Origin: Haloplanus sp.
Lineage (GTDB): Archaea; Halobacteriota; Halobacteria; Halobacteriales; Haloferacaceae
Assembly: GCF_028275055.1 (NCBI RefSeq)
Contig: NZ_JAQCNJ010000049.1
Span: forward strand, 1 to 51,630
DNA: 51,630 bases
Direction of reading: 5' to 3'
Shown: positions 35,679 to 44,363 of the stretch, one piece after another
Position numbering within the stretch: position 1 is the stretch's first letter
Layout: every line of letters starts with the position of its first letter
Made by a program: the position numbers and the translations under genes
Notes under the pieces: model-generated
Database searches by the model: none
What the model saw: the letters and a program-made list of their open reading frames with translations, nothing else
What the model was told of the DNA's origin: nothing

Positions 35679-36989
35679 ATGTTCCACAGTCCAGACGCCC
35701 TCGACCCCCTTGTCCGGTCGCTCCGGACCGGCGACCGGGATCCCACGGCACTGGCCAACGACTGCTGTGATCGGCTCGATGCGGTCGACAACGATATCGA
35801 GGCCGTTCTCCCCGAACCCGGGCGGCGAGACCGCTTGACGCGGGAGGCAGCGGCGCTCTCGGCTCGATACGACGAGCCGTCCGAGCGCCCGGCGCTGTTC
35901 GGGGTTCCCGTCGGGGTCAAGGATATCTTTCACGTCGACGGCTACGCCACGAGAGCCGGGTCGTCCGTTCCGCTGGCGGCGATCACCGGGTCACAGTCGA
36001 CGGCCGTCGACCGATTGCTTGACGCCGGTGCGCTCCACCTCGGCAAGGCCCACACGACCGAGTTCGCCTACTTCGATCCGGCTCCGACCCGGAACCCGAA
36101 CGACCTCGCTCATACGCCGGGTGGCTCCTCGAGCGGATCGGCCGCCGGTGTCGCAGCCGGCGAGTTCCCCCTCGCGCTCGGCTCTCAGACCGTCGGCTCG
36201 GTCATCCGCCCCGCGGCGTTCTGCGGTATCGTCGGGTTCAAACCGAGCTACGACCGTATCCCGCGCGACGGCGTGATTCCGTTCTCGCCGTCCGTCGACC
36301 ACGTCGGCATCTTCACCGGCGACGTGGCCGGCGCGCGCCGGGCGGCCGGTGTGCTCTGTGACGGCTGGGACCCGGTCGACCCCGACGAGCGGCCGATTCT
36401 CGGTGTCGTCAAGGGTGCATACACCGAACAGGCGACGGCCGCCGGCCGCGCGGGTGTCGAGGCAGGGGTCGGCGCACTCACCGACGCCGGGTACGAGGTC
36501 CGTCGTGTCCCGATGCTCGACGACATCGAGACGGTCAACGACCGCCACGACCGACTGATTTCGGCCGAGCTGTCGCTCACGCATGCGGAGTTGTTCGCCG
36601 AATACGGCGACCGCTACGCCGCGGCGACGGCCGATCTCATCGAACAGGGTCGCGAGGTGGGATCGGGCGAACTCGCCGACGCCCGGATGGCGGCCCGCGA
36701 GTTTCGCGCCCGGATCGGCGAGCGGATCCGGGAGGCCGGTGTCGACGTGGTGCTCTCGCCGGCCGCCCCCGGCCCCGCACCGGAAGGTATCGACACGACC
36801 GGCGACCCCACGATGAACCTGCCGTGGACTCACGGCGGCACCCCGGCGCTGACCGTCCCGTGCGGTCGGGTCGGTGACCTCCCACTGGGTCTCCAGTGTG
36901 TCTCGCCGTTTGGCACCGACGAGTCGCTTTTGACCTGGGGCGAGTCGCTGGCCAACGTCGTCGCCGACGTTGGCGAGGTCGATAGCTAG
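35679..36989 (+). CDS. Amidase signature family protein
   Basis: A 436-residue amidase-signature enzyme. The Ser-cisSer-Lys triad is visible: Lys81 in GVPVGVKD, the serine cluster at 150-152 in PGGSSSGSAAG, and Ser174 in SQTVGSVIRPA. It hydrolyses an amide; the substrate is not evident, and it is not GatA since archaea in this group use GatDE as well as GatCAB and no gatC/gatB is adjacent. The ATG at 35679 is preferred over a GTG at 35658 because of the AT box 27 nt upstream. Confidence 0.9.
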   Translation: MFHSPDALDPLVRSLRTGDRDPTALANDCCDRLDAVDNDIEAVLPEPGRRDRLTREAAALSARYDEPSERPALFGVPVGVKDIFHVDGYATRAGSSVPLAAITGSQSTAVDRLLDAGALHLGKAHTTEFAYFDPAPTRNPNDLAHTPGGSSSGSAAGVAAGEFPLALGSQTVGSVIRPAAFCGIVGFKPSYDRIPRDGVIPFSPSVDHVGIFTGDVAGARRAAGVLCDGWDPVDPDERPILGVVKGAYTEQATAAGRAGVEAGVGALTDAGYEVRRVPMLDDIETVNDRHDRLISAELSLTHAELFAEYGDRYAAATADLIEQGREVGSGELADARMAAREFRARIGERIREAGVDVVLSPAAPGPAPEGIDTTGDPTMNLPWTHGGTPALTVPCGRVGDLPLGLQCVSPFGTDESLLTWGESLANVVADVGEVDS

Positions 36990-37004
36990 CCCAGCCGAGG
37001 CGGG

Positions 37005-37508
37005 TTACCCGGTCTCGGTTCCGGTTCCACCCGCCGCACCCTCGGACTGTGTCCGTGCCTCCTCGAAGACGGAGGCGGGGAACAGGCCGCTCACCTCGTC
37101 GAACGAGAGGGTCTCGATCAGCGCCGATGGCGCGCCGGAGATGAGCACCACGCCGAACTGATTGACGCTGTCGTCGACGGAGACGGAGACGTTTCCGGTC
37201 CGGTTCTGAAACGTCTCGACGGCGTCGGCTGTCAGTTCGGTCTGACCCTCGCGGAACTCGGCCTGTGCCTCCGTTCGGCTGAGTTCCCCCGACTCGACCC
37301 GTGACTGGATATCGGACTGGAGCTCCTGCAAGGACTCCTCGTCGGGTTGGACGCCGAGCGTGACCGTCACCGGTTCGGCGGAATCGTCGCCGCTGCCCTC
37401 CGCGTCGTCGCCCATCTGCTCGGAGATTGCGCTACAACCTGCCATCGAGAGCGCCGTCCCCGTTCCGGCGAGTTGGAGAAACCGGCGTCGGTTCGTATCG
37501 TCAAACAT
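37005..37508 (-). CDS. Tat-exported lipoprotein, unknown function
   Basis: A 167-residue protein with a twin-arginine signal (NRRRFLQLAGTGTALSMAGC): RRRF motif, hydrophobic stretch and a lipobox ending at Cys near residue 25. A disordered Gly/Asp/Ser segment follows, then VTVTLGVQPDEESLQELQSD, a helix rich in Glu and Gln, and FGVVLISGAPSALIETL. The mature part resembles no family I can name. A TTATTACTATCC box about 27 nt upstream supports the ATG at 37508; the longer open frame to 38231 has no similarity in its extra part. Anchored outside the cell membrane. Confidence 0.85.
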   Translation of the reverse strand: MFDDTNRRRFLQLAGTGTALSMAGCSAISEQMGDDAEGSGDDSAEPVTVTLGVQPDEESLQELQSDIQSRVESGELSRTEAQAEFREGQTELTADAVETFQNRTGNVSVSVDDSVNQFGVVLISGAPSALIETLSFDEVSGLFPASVFEEARTQSEGAAGGTGTETG

Positions 37509-38193
37509 TCCTAAAGTAATTGTGGCAGGATAGTAATAAGCCCACCCATCCGGCCGGGAAACCGGTCGACACCCCGTCTCCCCCCGTCGAAGGCCAACGC
37601 GAGGAGGCCCGCGCCGAAGACGTAGACGTTCGTCGCTCCCACCCGCGCACGGCGCGGGGAGCGTCGGCGTCCGGCCGGGTTGGACCGCCAGGAACGACCG
37701 CGGATCGGAGTCGATCAGTCCGACGATCACCTCGGCGACGATGCGGTATCGGAGACGGGCTTGGCTGTGACCGAAGCGGTAGGCTGCATCCGCAAACTCC
37801 ACTTCCAGTGGGAGTGGCGTGTACGCCTCGTCGTCGTGGCCGACGGTGAAACGACGACGCTCCCCGCGGACCACCTCGACGACGGCCGGACCGCACACCG
37901 TCGGGAGACACTCCTCAAGAACGAGCCACCGGCAGTGCCAACACGCCAACTGCTGGGGGCGCTCGAAGCGGTGTTCCGTGTTCTCGGGGAGCCACTCGGA
38001 GATGCGGTCGTGGACGTGCAGCATCGGGTACTGTGACTGTGAGCGGATGTGATTCTCGTCGTTCCGCGGGCCGCCGACCAGCGCCGTGCCCTCACGGTTC
38101 CGTGGGAGGTCGGGCCGGTCGTCGGTCACCTCGGAATCGCCGAGCGGGAAACCGCAGGACCGAAATAGCACCCCCTGCAAACCGGTAGTGCGT
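37509..38193. other. Region of conflicting antisense open frames, no confirmed gene
   Basis: A 685 bp gap between the lipoprotein and tRNA-Leu. On the minus strand a stretch from an ATG at about 38024 reads Cys-containing text (ACWHCRWLVLEECLPTVCG) with about 80% G/C at third positions, then loses protein character after about 37680. On the plus strand 37680-38036 is also open (TTG start) with about 75% G/C third. Neither has a domain I know. One may be a real or decayed gene. Confidence 0.35.
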
Positions 38194-38277
38194 GCGAGGG
38201 TAGCCAAGCCCGGAAACGGCGGCGGACTCAAGATCCGCTCCTGTAGAGGTCCAAGGGTTCAAATCCCTTCCCTCGCA
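38194..38277 (+). tRNA. tRNA-Leu (anticodon CAA)
   Basis: An 84-nt cloverleaf with a long variable arm. Acceptor GCGAGGG pairs with CCCTCGC at 38270-38276, followed by discriminator A. The anticodon stem GCGGA/TCCGC encloses the loop CTCAAGA, giving anticodon CAA for UUG codons. The T-arm is AAGGGTTCAAATCCCTT. No intron is needed to fold it. The 3' CCA is not encoded. Confidence 0.93.
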
Positions 38278-39001
38278 TCGAAGGGCTCTACGCCCGGCGC
38301 GATAGCCCATCGCTATCGTCAACGATGCGGAAGGCGCTTTGGGAGCGTTCTTCCCTCGCAAAACGTCATCGCAGCTCCAGCGTGCCAACGAGTGACCACG
38401 AGGGTTCGTGCTCGGTGCTTCCGAGCGCCGCTCTCGTCGTCAACATGCCGTCAGACCGTCTCGGTCCTATCCTGAGTCGGCCGCTCACCGATACCCGCCT
38501 GCAAGGGCCCGATTGAAGCGATAGCTTGCGGCTCGGGGTCCAGTTGTCGAGTGGGTGGCACCGCCCGGCACGGATATGATGACAGGTGATTGTCCGGTCG
38601 ACTGGAACCGACACCAGCCGAAACTGCTTCCGCTCTTTCATCACCTGTGTCTCAACCCGATACACGGGTCCGTTCGGCCAGGTCGGCCCCACGGGCCTCG
38701 CACGCTCCACGGAGGCTACCGTTGTCGTTGTGCGCGACTCACGCCAACCGGGATGCCCAGTTCATGACCTCCGTGGGGAGGAGATGCCGGTCGCGGTCGA
38801 CTCGATGCGGACAGGACACGCCGCGGCCCGTGAGTCGGCCGGCGACCGGACGCCCGCACCGGTCCGTGCCGGACCGGCCGACTCGCTCCCTCGCCAAGGC
38901 ACCCGTACCGGCCACGACGACGGCGCGTCAACGGTGGCCACGTCACGTGATGGCCGGGTGAACTCCGAGCGGACGTACGGACCGGACACACCGGTGATGG
39001 A
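38278..39001. other. Intergenic region, 724 bp
   Basis: No gene I can support. An 11-base copy of the tRNA-Leu 3' end (CTTCCCTCGCA) recurs at 38350-38360. A 9-base inverted repeat, ACAGGTGAT at 38582-38590 and ATCACCTGT at 38640-38648, is present but is too far apart to be a simple operator. Open frames are Arg/Pro/Ser-rich. The region may be a decayed accessory insertion next to the tRNA. Confidence 0.4.
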
Positions 39002-39154
39002 TCACTCGCGAGCGTCTTTGGCGTTGGACTCCGACTCCGGCTGAGATTCCGATTCGTCCTCCGGACACAACACGTCCGGCCGACGGTTCCGAGATGCTCG
39101 CTGCATAAACTCCCTGATTCGCCGCCGGTCGTCCTCGGTGAGGCCGGTTGTCAT
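39002..39154 (-). CDS. Small acidic protein, 50 residues
   Basis: A 50-residue frame: MTTGLTEDDRRRIREFMQRA, then a Cys, and a Glu/Ser/Gln-rich tail. The amphipathic helix followed by an acidic tail looks like genuine haloarchaeal protein, although no domain is recognised. A CTTTTTGCC box sits about 27 nt before the ATG, as for most genes here. It ends well before the tRNA side and starts 62 bp from the end of the next minus-strand gene upstream, with which it might share a transcript. Confidence 0.5.
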   Translation of the reverse strand: MTTGLTEDDRRRIREFMQRASRNRRPDVLCPEDESESQPESESNAKDARE

Positions 39155-39215
39155 ACGAGTCCCCTGTAACTGTCAGGCAAAAAGAGTTACTATGAGGGCT
39201 ACCGAGCCGTCCCTA

Positions 39216-40250
39216 TCAGCCCAGTTCTATCGTCTCCACGTATCTGAGAAACGATTCGAGGGCGGGGTTGCCGTGGTACCGCACGGTCGGGCCGTCGGGG
39301 CTGTACTCTAGGATGCCGAGGTCAGCGAGTTTCGGCAGGTGGGCATGAGCGAGCGATACACGGACCGCATCCCGGGAGTCCGGGGTCTCCCGGGCCGGAA
39401 TCGACCGTTCGCGCGCTACCACCGCCTCAACGAGGTCGTCGAACGTCATCGTTCCGCTACCCACGTCTTTCAGCCAGTAGAGCAGCGTTCGCCGCCGCGG
39501 GTCTGAGATGAGACTGAGCGTCTGGTCGAAGGAGTAGGGAATAGGGACCGTTTCCGGCCGGTCCGGATCGGTGCTCGCCGTCCCGCCGGGTGGAGCCGTC
39601 GAGCGTCGGAAGGAGGGGGCGTCGGCGTCGCTGTCGGCCAACGCTACCCGCCACCCGTCCTCGGCGTCGACCTCGATCACCGCGTCGTACAACGGCCGGA
39701 ACATGGCGAGGGTCTCGTCGTCGTGTGCCGTAGGGTCGAGATGATGGTGGGCAACCGCGTCGACCGTCTCGCACAGCCCGTTCAGACTGTCGACCAGCGA
39801 GATAATCGCGTCACGGTCGAAGGCCTCAACAAGTGCCGTCACGGAGTGGAGACAGAGTTCCGTCGGCTCCGATGTCGGCTCCCAACCGCCGAGCCGTCGT
39901 GCGGCCGCGACGCCGAGGTCAACCGGTTCGGCATGCTCGGGCAGGCGGTCCAGTGTGAGCTCCGGAGGCAGGTCGTCGATGTCGCTTTTGGCCGTGGGCC
40001 GAACACCCCGACCGGCGTCGATCATGGCCGCTCGCTTGGGGAGTCCCTGTGGAACCCTGCGCTGCCAGAGCGCGAGTCGATCCTCCGGAGACCGGGAGAC
40101 GGTCACTCCGAGAACGTTCGTCCGGTCGGGTCCGTGTCGGGTCAGCAGAGAGATACAAGCGTCACCCTCGATATCGGACGACGATGCGAGGAGGAGAACG
40201 GACGAACAACCCGCGAAAGCCTCGTCGAGACGATCCGGAGGCGTTGCCAT
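39216..40250 (-). CDS. Haloarchaeal regulator: DUF7504-like domain plus ArsR-like HTH
   Basis: A 344-residue protein. The N-terminal half (SSVLLLASSSDIEGDACISLL, VLGVTVSRSPEDRL, LCLHSVTALVEAFD) resembles a haloarchaeal degenerate RecA/ATPase-like domain (DUF7504). The C-terminal third is a winged helix (LSLISDPRRRTLLYWLKDVG, VRVSLAHAHLPKLADLGILE), an ArsR-like DNA-binding fold (DUF7344 type). DUF names are from memory. A TTTTTATTC box about 26 nt upstream fixes the ATG at 40250. Likely a transcription or signalling regulator; target unknown. Confidence 0.75.
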   Translation of the reverse strand: MATPPDRLDEAFAGCSSVLLLASSSDIEGDACISLLTRHGPDRTNVLGVTVSRSPEDRLALWQRRVPQGLPKRAAMIDAGRGVRPTAKSDIDDLPPELTLDRLPEHAEPVDLGVAAARRLGGWEPTSEPTELCLHSVTALVEAFDRDAIISLVDSLNGLCETVDAVAHHHLDPTAHDDETLAMFRPLYDAVIEVDAEDGWRVALADSDADAPSFRRSTAPPGGTASTDPDRPETVPIPYSFDQTLSLISDPRRRTLLYWLKDVGSGTMTFDDLVEAVVARERSIPARETPDSRDAVRVSLAHAHLPKLADLGILEYSPDGPTVRYHGNPALESFLRYVETIELG

Positions 40251-40397
40251 CACCGGTCATACGTCACGGATGAATAAAAACGTACTAGCTGACAGATCGG
40301 TCGGCCGGACGTATCTCACCTCGGGCCGTGACCCGCCGCGTGGTCGTTGTTCGTGGAGGCGCGGATGTTAAACGGCCTCGCCGGCAACGGGACAGTA

Positions 40398-41432
40398 ATG
40401 AGCCAGGACGCGTCCACAGAGGGTGACCTTCGCAACACGGGGATGTCGCTGAAACACGACCGGGAGTGGGATTACGAACTCGACCGGATCGTCGAGGCCG
40501 TCGAGGAGCGAGACGCCACAAAGGTCGGCCTCCAGTTTCCCGAGGGACTGAAACGCCGCGGGCCGGCCGTCGCCGATGACCTCCGGTCGCTCACCGACGA
40601 CGACGTGACGTACATGCTCTCGGGTCAACCCTGTTACGGCGCCTGTGACCTCGACACCTACCTGATGCGCCGGACGGACGTGTTCGTTCACTTCGGCCAC
40701 TCGCCGATGAAGGAGTCGGACAAGATCATCTACGTTCCGTTGTTTTCGAACGTCGACCCGTTCCCGATCATGGCGGACTCGCTCGATGAACTCGACGTCG
40801 GCGACGTGGGGTTGGTGACGACGGCCCAACACATGAACCGCTTCGAGGAGATGCGGGAGTGGCTTGAAGACGAGGGCTTCACCGTCCACACCCGCAAAGG
40901 CGACGACCGCCTCACCCACGAGGGGCAGGTGCTCGGCTGCAACTACGCCTCCGCCGACATCGACGCCGATCAGGTGCTGTACGTCGGCGGCGGAAAGTTC
41001 CACCCCCTCGGTCTCGCGATGGAACACCCCGACAAGACGGTGGTGATCGCCGACCCTGTCAACAACGTCGTCACCGTCGCGGATACCGAGCAGTTCATGA
41101 AACAGCGCTACGCCTCGGTGCACAAGGCGATGGACGCCGAGAAGTGGGGGGTCATCTTTTGTACGAAGATCGGACAGGGCCGCTGGGACGTGGCCGAGTC
41201 CATCGTCGAGGACAACGACAATGCCTATCTTATCACGATGGACGAGGTGACGCCGGACCGACTGCGAAACTTCGACATGGATGCGTTCGTCAACACGGGA
41301 TGTCCCAGGATCACGACCGACGACGGGCCCCAGTTCCACAAGCCGATGCTCACGCCGGGCGAGTACCGCATCGCCGTTGGCGACGAGCCTTTGGACTCGT
41401 TGTCGTTCGATACGTTCCACGGAACGTGGTGA
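40398..41432 (+). CDS. dph2: Diphthamide biosynthesis enzyme Dph2
   Basis: A 344-residue archaeal Dph2. It makes the first step of diphthamide on elongation factor 2, moving a 3-amino-3-carboxypropyl group from AdoMet by non-canonical radical chemistry. The three cysteines that hold the 4Fe-4S cluster are Cys79 (PCYGACD), Cys181 (LGCNYAS) and Cys302 (NTGCPRI). A TTAA box about 29 nt upstream supports the ATG at 40398; in-frame upstream codons to 40347 lack similarity. Confidence 0.95.
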   Translation: MSQDASTEGDLRNTGMSLKHDREWDYELDRIVEAVEERDATKVGLQFPEGLKRRGPAVADDLRSLTDDDVTYMLSGQPCYGACDLDTYLMRRTDVFVHFGHSPMKESDKIIYVPLFSNVDPFPIMADSLDELDVGDVGLVTTAQHMNRFEEMREWLEDEGFTVHTRKGDDRLTHEGQVLGCNYASADIDADQVLYVGGGKFHPLGLAMEHPDKTVVIADPVNNVVTVADTEQFMKQRYASVHKAMDAEKWGVIFCTKIGQGRWDVAESIVEDNDNAYLITMDEVTPDRLRNFDMDAFVNTGCPRITTDDGPQFHKPMLTPGEYRIAVGDEPLDSLSFDTFHGTW

Positions 41433-41523
41433 GCGACCACGGGCGGTTCCGGGTTCCGCGCCGGCGCCGTGCCCTCCGCTCCCGAGACGGTACGGTCTTT
41501 ATGATCCCGCCCCGACTCCGACC

Positions 41524-41850
41524 GTGGTGTTAGATCCCGACTCCCTGTTGGACGACCCCGAACCGACGGGGGAACTGAGCGAGTCGATTCTGGCCCTCCC
41601 CGCCGCGACGCTGTGGGCGTTCGTTCTCGCCGCCCTCCTCACACAGGCCGGGCTACTCGGCGCGAGCCTCGGGCTGATGCTCGTCGGGTTCCGCGGGCGG
41701 TGGACGGTGGGTGGGGCGCTCATCGTCGTCGGGACGGTCGCACTGCTCGGCGCCGTCGCGATCCAGCGGTGGCACCGAACCCGGACCGCGGTCGGCGGGC
41801 AGGAAACGCCTCAGGGACGGGAGCCGGAGTCGGCCTCGGATTCGACGTAG
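41524..41850 (+). CDS. Small membrane protein with two or three hydrophobic segments
   Basis: A 108-residue protein beginning at GTG (VVLDPDSLLDDPEPTGELSE). Hydrophobic segments are ATLWAFVLAALLTQAGLLGA, SLGLMLVGF and VGGALIVVGTVALLGAVAIQ, followed by a charged tail (RWHRTRTAVGGQETPQGREP). No family is recognised, though similar short proteins occur in haloarchaea. A CTTTATG box about 27 nt upstream supports the GTG start at 41524 or 41527. The 3' end overlaps the opposing LOG-like gene by 40 bp. Confidence 0.7.
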   Translation: MVLDPDSLLDDPEPTGELSESILALPAATLWAFVLAALLTQAGLLGASLGLMLVGFRGRWTVGGALIVVGTVALLGAVAIQRWHRTRTAVGGQETPQGREPESASDST

Positions 41851-42269
41851 TCGACCGCCGCCTCTGGCGTGTCGACGGCGTCGACGCCGGGCACGTCGTG
41901 GGTGCCCAACCCGGCGACGGGCCGGTCGAACACACCGGCGAACCCGAGTTCGGAAAGCGTTCCGGCGCTGCCGTCGATGGCGACGACGGCGTCGCCGTTC
42001 ATTACGACCATCGCGTTGCGAGCGTGACCCATCCCCGTCGCGACGGCGGTGTCGATGTAGTCGTTGGCGTCGTCGGGGTCGGCCGTCGGTAGAATGCCCA
42101 TCGTCTCGCCGCCTACGGCGCTCGCCCCGCGACACGCCGCCTCCATGACACCGCTGAGGCCGCCGCACACGACGACGTGTTCCCGGCGGCCGAGCAGGCG
42201 ACCCACGGTTCGTGCTCGCTCCGTCTCGGTCGGACCGACGGTACTCCCGCCGACGACGCTGACGCGCAT
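41811..42269 (-). CDS. TIGR00725/LOG-like Rossmann protein
   Basis: A 152-residue protein of the lysine-decarboxylase-like (LOG/TIGR00725) family. It shows VSVVGGSTVGPTETERART, VVCGGLSGVMEAACRGA, GILPTADPDDANDYIDTAVA and AVVAIDGSAGTLSELGFAG, whose PGGxGTxxE motif is replaced by DGSAGTLSE. LOG proteins release cytokinin-type bases from nucleotides; the archaeal substrate is unknown. An ATATAT box at about 42291-42298 supports the ATG at 42269. Overlaps the neighbouring membrane gene tail to tail. Confidence 0.85.
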   Translation of the reverse strand: MRVSVVGGSTVGPTETERARTVGRLLGRREHVVVCGGLSGVMEAACRGASAVGGETMGILPTADPDDANDYIDTAVATGMGHARNAMVVMNGDAVVAIDGSAGTLSELGFAGVFDRPVAGLGTHDVPGVDAVDTPEAAVDYVESEADSGSRP

Positions 42270-42359
42270 GATCCGGGGGTCGGCGGGCACCGATATATGC
42301 CTTGCCTGCGGCCGTGGCGCGGTCGACACACCACATTTATGTGGCGGCTACGCCCGGTC

Positions 42360-43292
42360 ATGAGTATGACAGCCACCGGGTCCCTCCGAACGGCGGTCGG
42401 CGCGCTCTCGCGCAACCCCGTCCTCGTTCTCGGCGCCCTCGTCTACGCGCTGGTGCTCCTTCCACAACGGGCCGTCCAGTTGGCCGGCATCCCCGTCGCT
42501 CCGACGCTACTCCAGTTGGTCACCTTCTTCGTGACACCGTTTATGATCGCGGGCGTTCTCGGCATGGCACGGTCGGCACTCGACGGCGAGACATCGCTCG
42601 CCGATCTGACCACCGTGGGTCGGGACCGATACGCCGACCTCCTACTCGCGACGCTCGTCGAATTCGGCATCCAGTTGGCGTTCGGCGTCGTCCTGGTCGT
42701 GGTCGCCCTGATCGCGGTCGTCGCCGGCTCCGCGGCCGGCGGCCCGGCGACACTCGTCGCGGCCGCAGCCGTCGTTGTCCTCGTGATCGCGTATCTCGTC
42801 GTGCTCTTTCTCATTCAGTTCTATCCGGTCGTCGTCGTCGTCAACGACGCCGGTCCCGTCGACGCCGTCACCGGGAGCATCGATTTCGTCCGGAGTAACG
42901 TCGCCGGGACGCTTGGCTACACGCTCATCACGGTTCTTTTGGGCGGTCTCGCTTCCCTCCCGGTGACGGGATTTATCACATACCGGGCGGTGACGAGCGG
43001 CGGGGGGCCGCTGGGCGGCGGGAGCGGCGACAATCCCGGCCCCATCGGCGGGGGTATGAGTCCCGACGGCGGTGCGGGCGGCGGGGCCGGGGGCGCTCCG
43101 GAGGTGGCGGATCTCCTCGGGGGCGGTGCTGGTCTCGGCCTCTCGACGCCCGAGGTCGTTGCGCTTTCCGTGGCGTCGATGGTGACGACGGCGCTCTTTT
43201 TCGCGTTCCGACACACCTACGCGACCGCGTTCTACCGGCACCACGGGCGGTCCGTCGAGGAACGCGTTCTCGGAGACGAAGACCTAGAGTAG
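42360..43292 (+). CDS. Polytopic membrane protein of unknown function
   Basis: A 310-residue protein with about six hydrophobic segments, among them VLVLGALVYALVLLP, LLQLVTFFVTPFMIAGVL, VLVVVALIAVVAGSAAGG and VVVLVIAYLVVLFLIQF, and a conserved-looking amphipathic region (VDAVTGSIDFVRSNVAGT). Residues 220-265 form a long Gly/Pro-rich loop before the last hydrophobic segment. It resembles the haloarchaeal DUF7847/DUF4013-like membrane proteins. A CATTTATG box at about 42333-42341 supports the ATG at 42360. Function unknown. Nine bp overlap with the next gene. Confidence 0.75.
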   Translation: MSMTATGSLRTAVGALSRNPVLVLGALVYALVLLPQRAVQLAGIPVAPTLLQLVTFFVTPFMIAGVLGMARSALDGETSLADLTTVGRDRYADLLLATLVEFGIQLAFGVVLVVVALIAVVAGSAAGGPATLVAAAAVVVLVIAYLVVLFLIQFYPVVVVVNDAGPVDAVTGSIDFVRSNVAGTLGYTLITVLLGGLASLPVTGFITYRAVTSGGGPLGGGSGDNPGPIGGGMSPDGGAGGGAGGAPEVADLLGGGAGLGLSTPEVVALSVASMVTTALFFAFRHTYATAFYRHHGRSVEERVLGDEDLE

Positions 43293-43781
43293 GAACGTCT
43301 CCTCGCGGTCGGAGAGGTCGAGAAAGGAGTCGGCGGCGTCGACGAGTTCGTCGGCCGTCGAGGAGCCGAACGCCATCACCTCGACGCGAACGCCCTCATG
43401 GCGGAGGTGCGAGCAGAGCCGGGAGAAGTCACCGTCGCCGGTACACAACACGACGACGTCGACGTGGTTTGCGAGCGTCACGGCGTCGAGGCTGATTCCA
43501 ACGTCCCAATCGGCCTTCTTGCTCCCGTCGCCGAAGGTCTTGATGTCTTTTATTTTCGTCTCGAAGCCGATGTCTTGGAGTGCCTCGAAGAACCGCTCCT
43601 CCTCGGGTGAGTCGGCCCGGATGACGTAGGCGATGGCACGGACGAGTTCGCGGTCCGAGGCGCTCTTCGACAGCAACGCAGAGTAGTCGATGTTCCGAGA
43701 GTAAAGACTCTGTGCGGAGTGATAGAGGTTCTGCGCGTCCGCGAGTACCGCGACACGCTGGTTGGTGTGAATATCCGTCAC
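43284..43781 (-). CDS. NYN/LabA-type (DUF88) predicted RNase
   Basis: A 165-residue PIN-like NYN domain protein. It has VAVLADAQNLYHSA (first acidic residue and Asn), KADWDVGISLDAVTLA (central Asp), VVLCTGDGDFSRLCSHLR (GDGDF motif) and GVRVEVMAFGSSTADEL, the four-acid pattern of this nuclease family. Likely an endoribonuclease; target unknown. The start is GTG, with a TTTAATC box about 27 nt upstream. It converges with the membrane protein gene. Confidence 0.88.
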   Translation of the reverse strand: MTDIHTNQRVAVLADAQNLYHSAQSLYSRNIDYSALLSKSASDRELVRAIAYVIRADSPEEERFFEALQDIGFETKIKDIKTFGDGSKKADWDVGISLDAVTLANHVDVVVLCTGDGDFSRLCSHLRHEGVRVEVMAFGSSTADELVDAADSFLDLSDREETFLL

Positions 43782-43893
43782 GCTACCACGACATGGGCGG
43801 CCAGCGATTAAATTCCTTGCTCATCGACGTCGCGTCCGTCGCCCGGGCGACGAACGCAGGCCATTTAACCGCCCGGCGGGACCACGGGTGCGT

Positions 43894-44307
43894 ATGCGTA
43901 CCGAGCAGGTCGCTGCCGCACTTGGCATCGCCGGCTGTGTCGCGGTCGTCGTCTCGCTTGCCCTCCCATACGTGGCCGCATCGGGGTGGGGGACCGCACT
44001 CGGGCAGTACTACGCCGCCGGCCCCCTCGGTGTCTGGGGACTGGTCTTTTTTGCACTGGTCGGCATCGTCGTGTTTCTCGCCGGCGTCCGCGGGCGAACG
44101 GACCCGACGACTGCGGCGGGCATCGCACTCGCAATCGGTGTCGTCGCGCTCCTTATCGCGCTCGTGTGGGCGCTGTCGGCCTCCCTCGAATCGTTGTTTG
44201 GCTACCCCGGATCGTGGATCACCGACCACCGCTGGGCCGTCGTCGCCGTGACTGCCGTCGTCCCCCTCGCGGCCGCGCTGTACACCCGGTCCGTGTTGGC
44301 GTCGTGA
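43894..44307 (+). CDS. Four-helix haloarchaeal membrane protein
   Basis: A 137-residue protein with four hydrophobic segments (AALGIAGCVAVVVSLALPYV, GPLGVWGLVFFALVGIVVFL, TTAAGIALAIGVVALLIALV, WAVVAVTAVVPLAAALY). The loops include YAAGP and SLFGYPGSWITDHR. I do not recognise the family; it looks like one of several small haloarchaeal tetraspan proteins. A CATTTAACC box about 27 nt upstream supports the ATG at 43894. Confidence 0.75.
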   Translation: MRTEQVAAALGIAGCVAVVVSLALPYVAASGWGTALGQYYAAGPLGVWGLVFFALVGIVVFLAGVRGRTDPTTAAGIALAIGVVALLIALVWALSASLESLFGYPGSWITDHRWAVVAVTAVVPLAAALYTRSVLAS

Positions 44308-44363
44308 CCGCCCGATGGCGCGCCGAGTCGAAAGGGCCTTAAGACGAAGCGGCATACGTCAAC

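Noticed and set aside
38582-38648. ACAGGTGAT / ATCACCTGT inverted repeat
   Set aside because: The arms are 49 bases apart, with no promoter or gene start beside them; likely chance in a long non-coding stretch.
38586-39044. 152-codon frame in the region after tRNA-Leu
   Set aside because: Two other frames are open over the same bases, and the text is low-complexity without conserved features.
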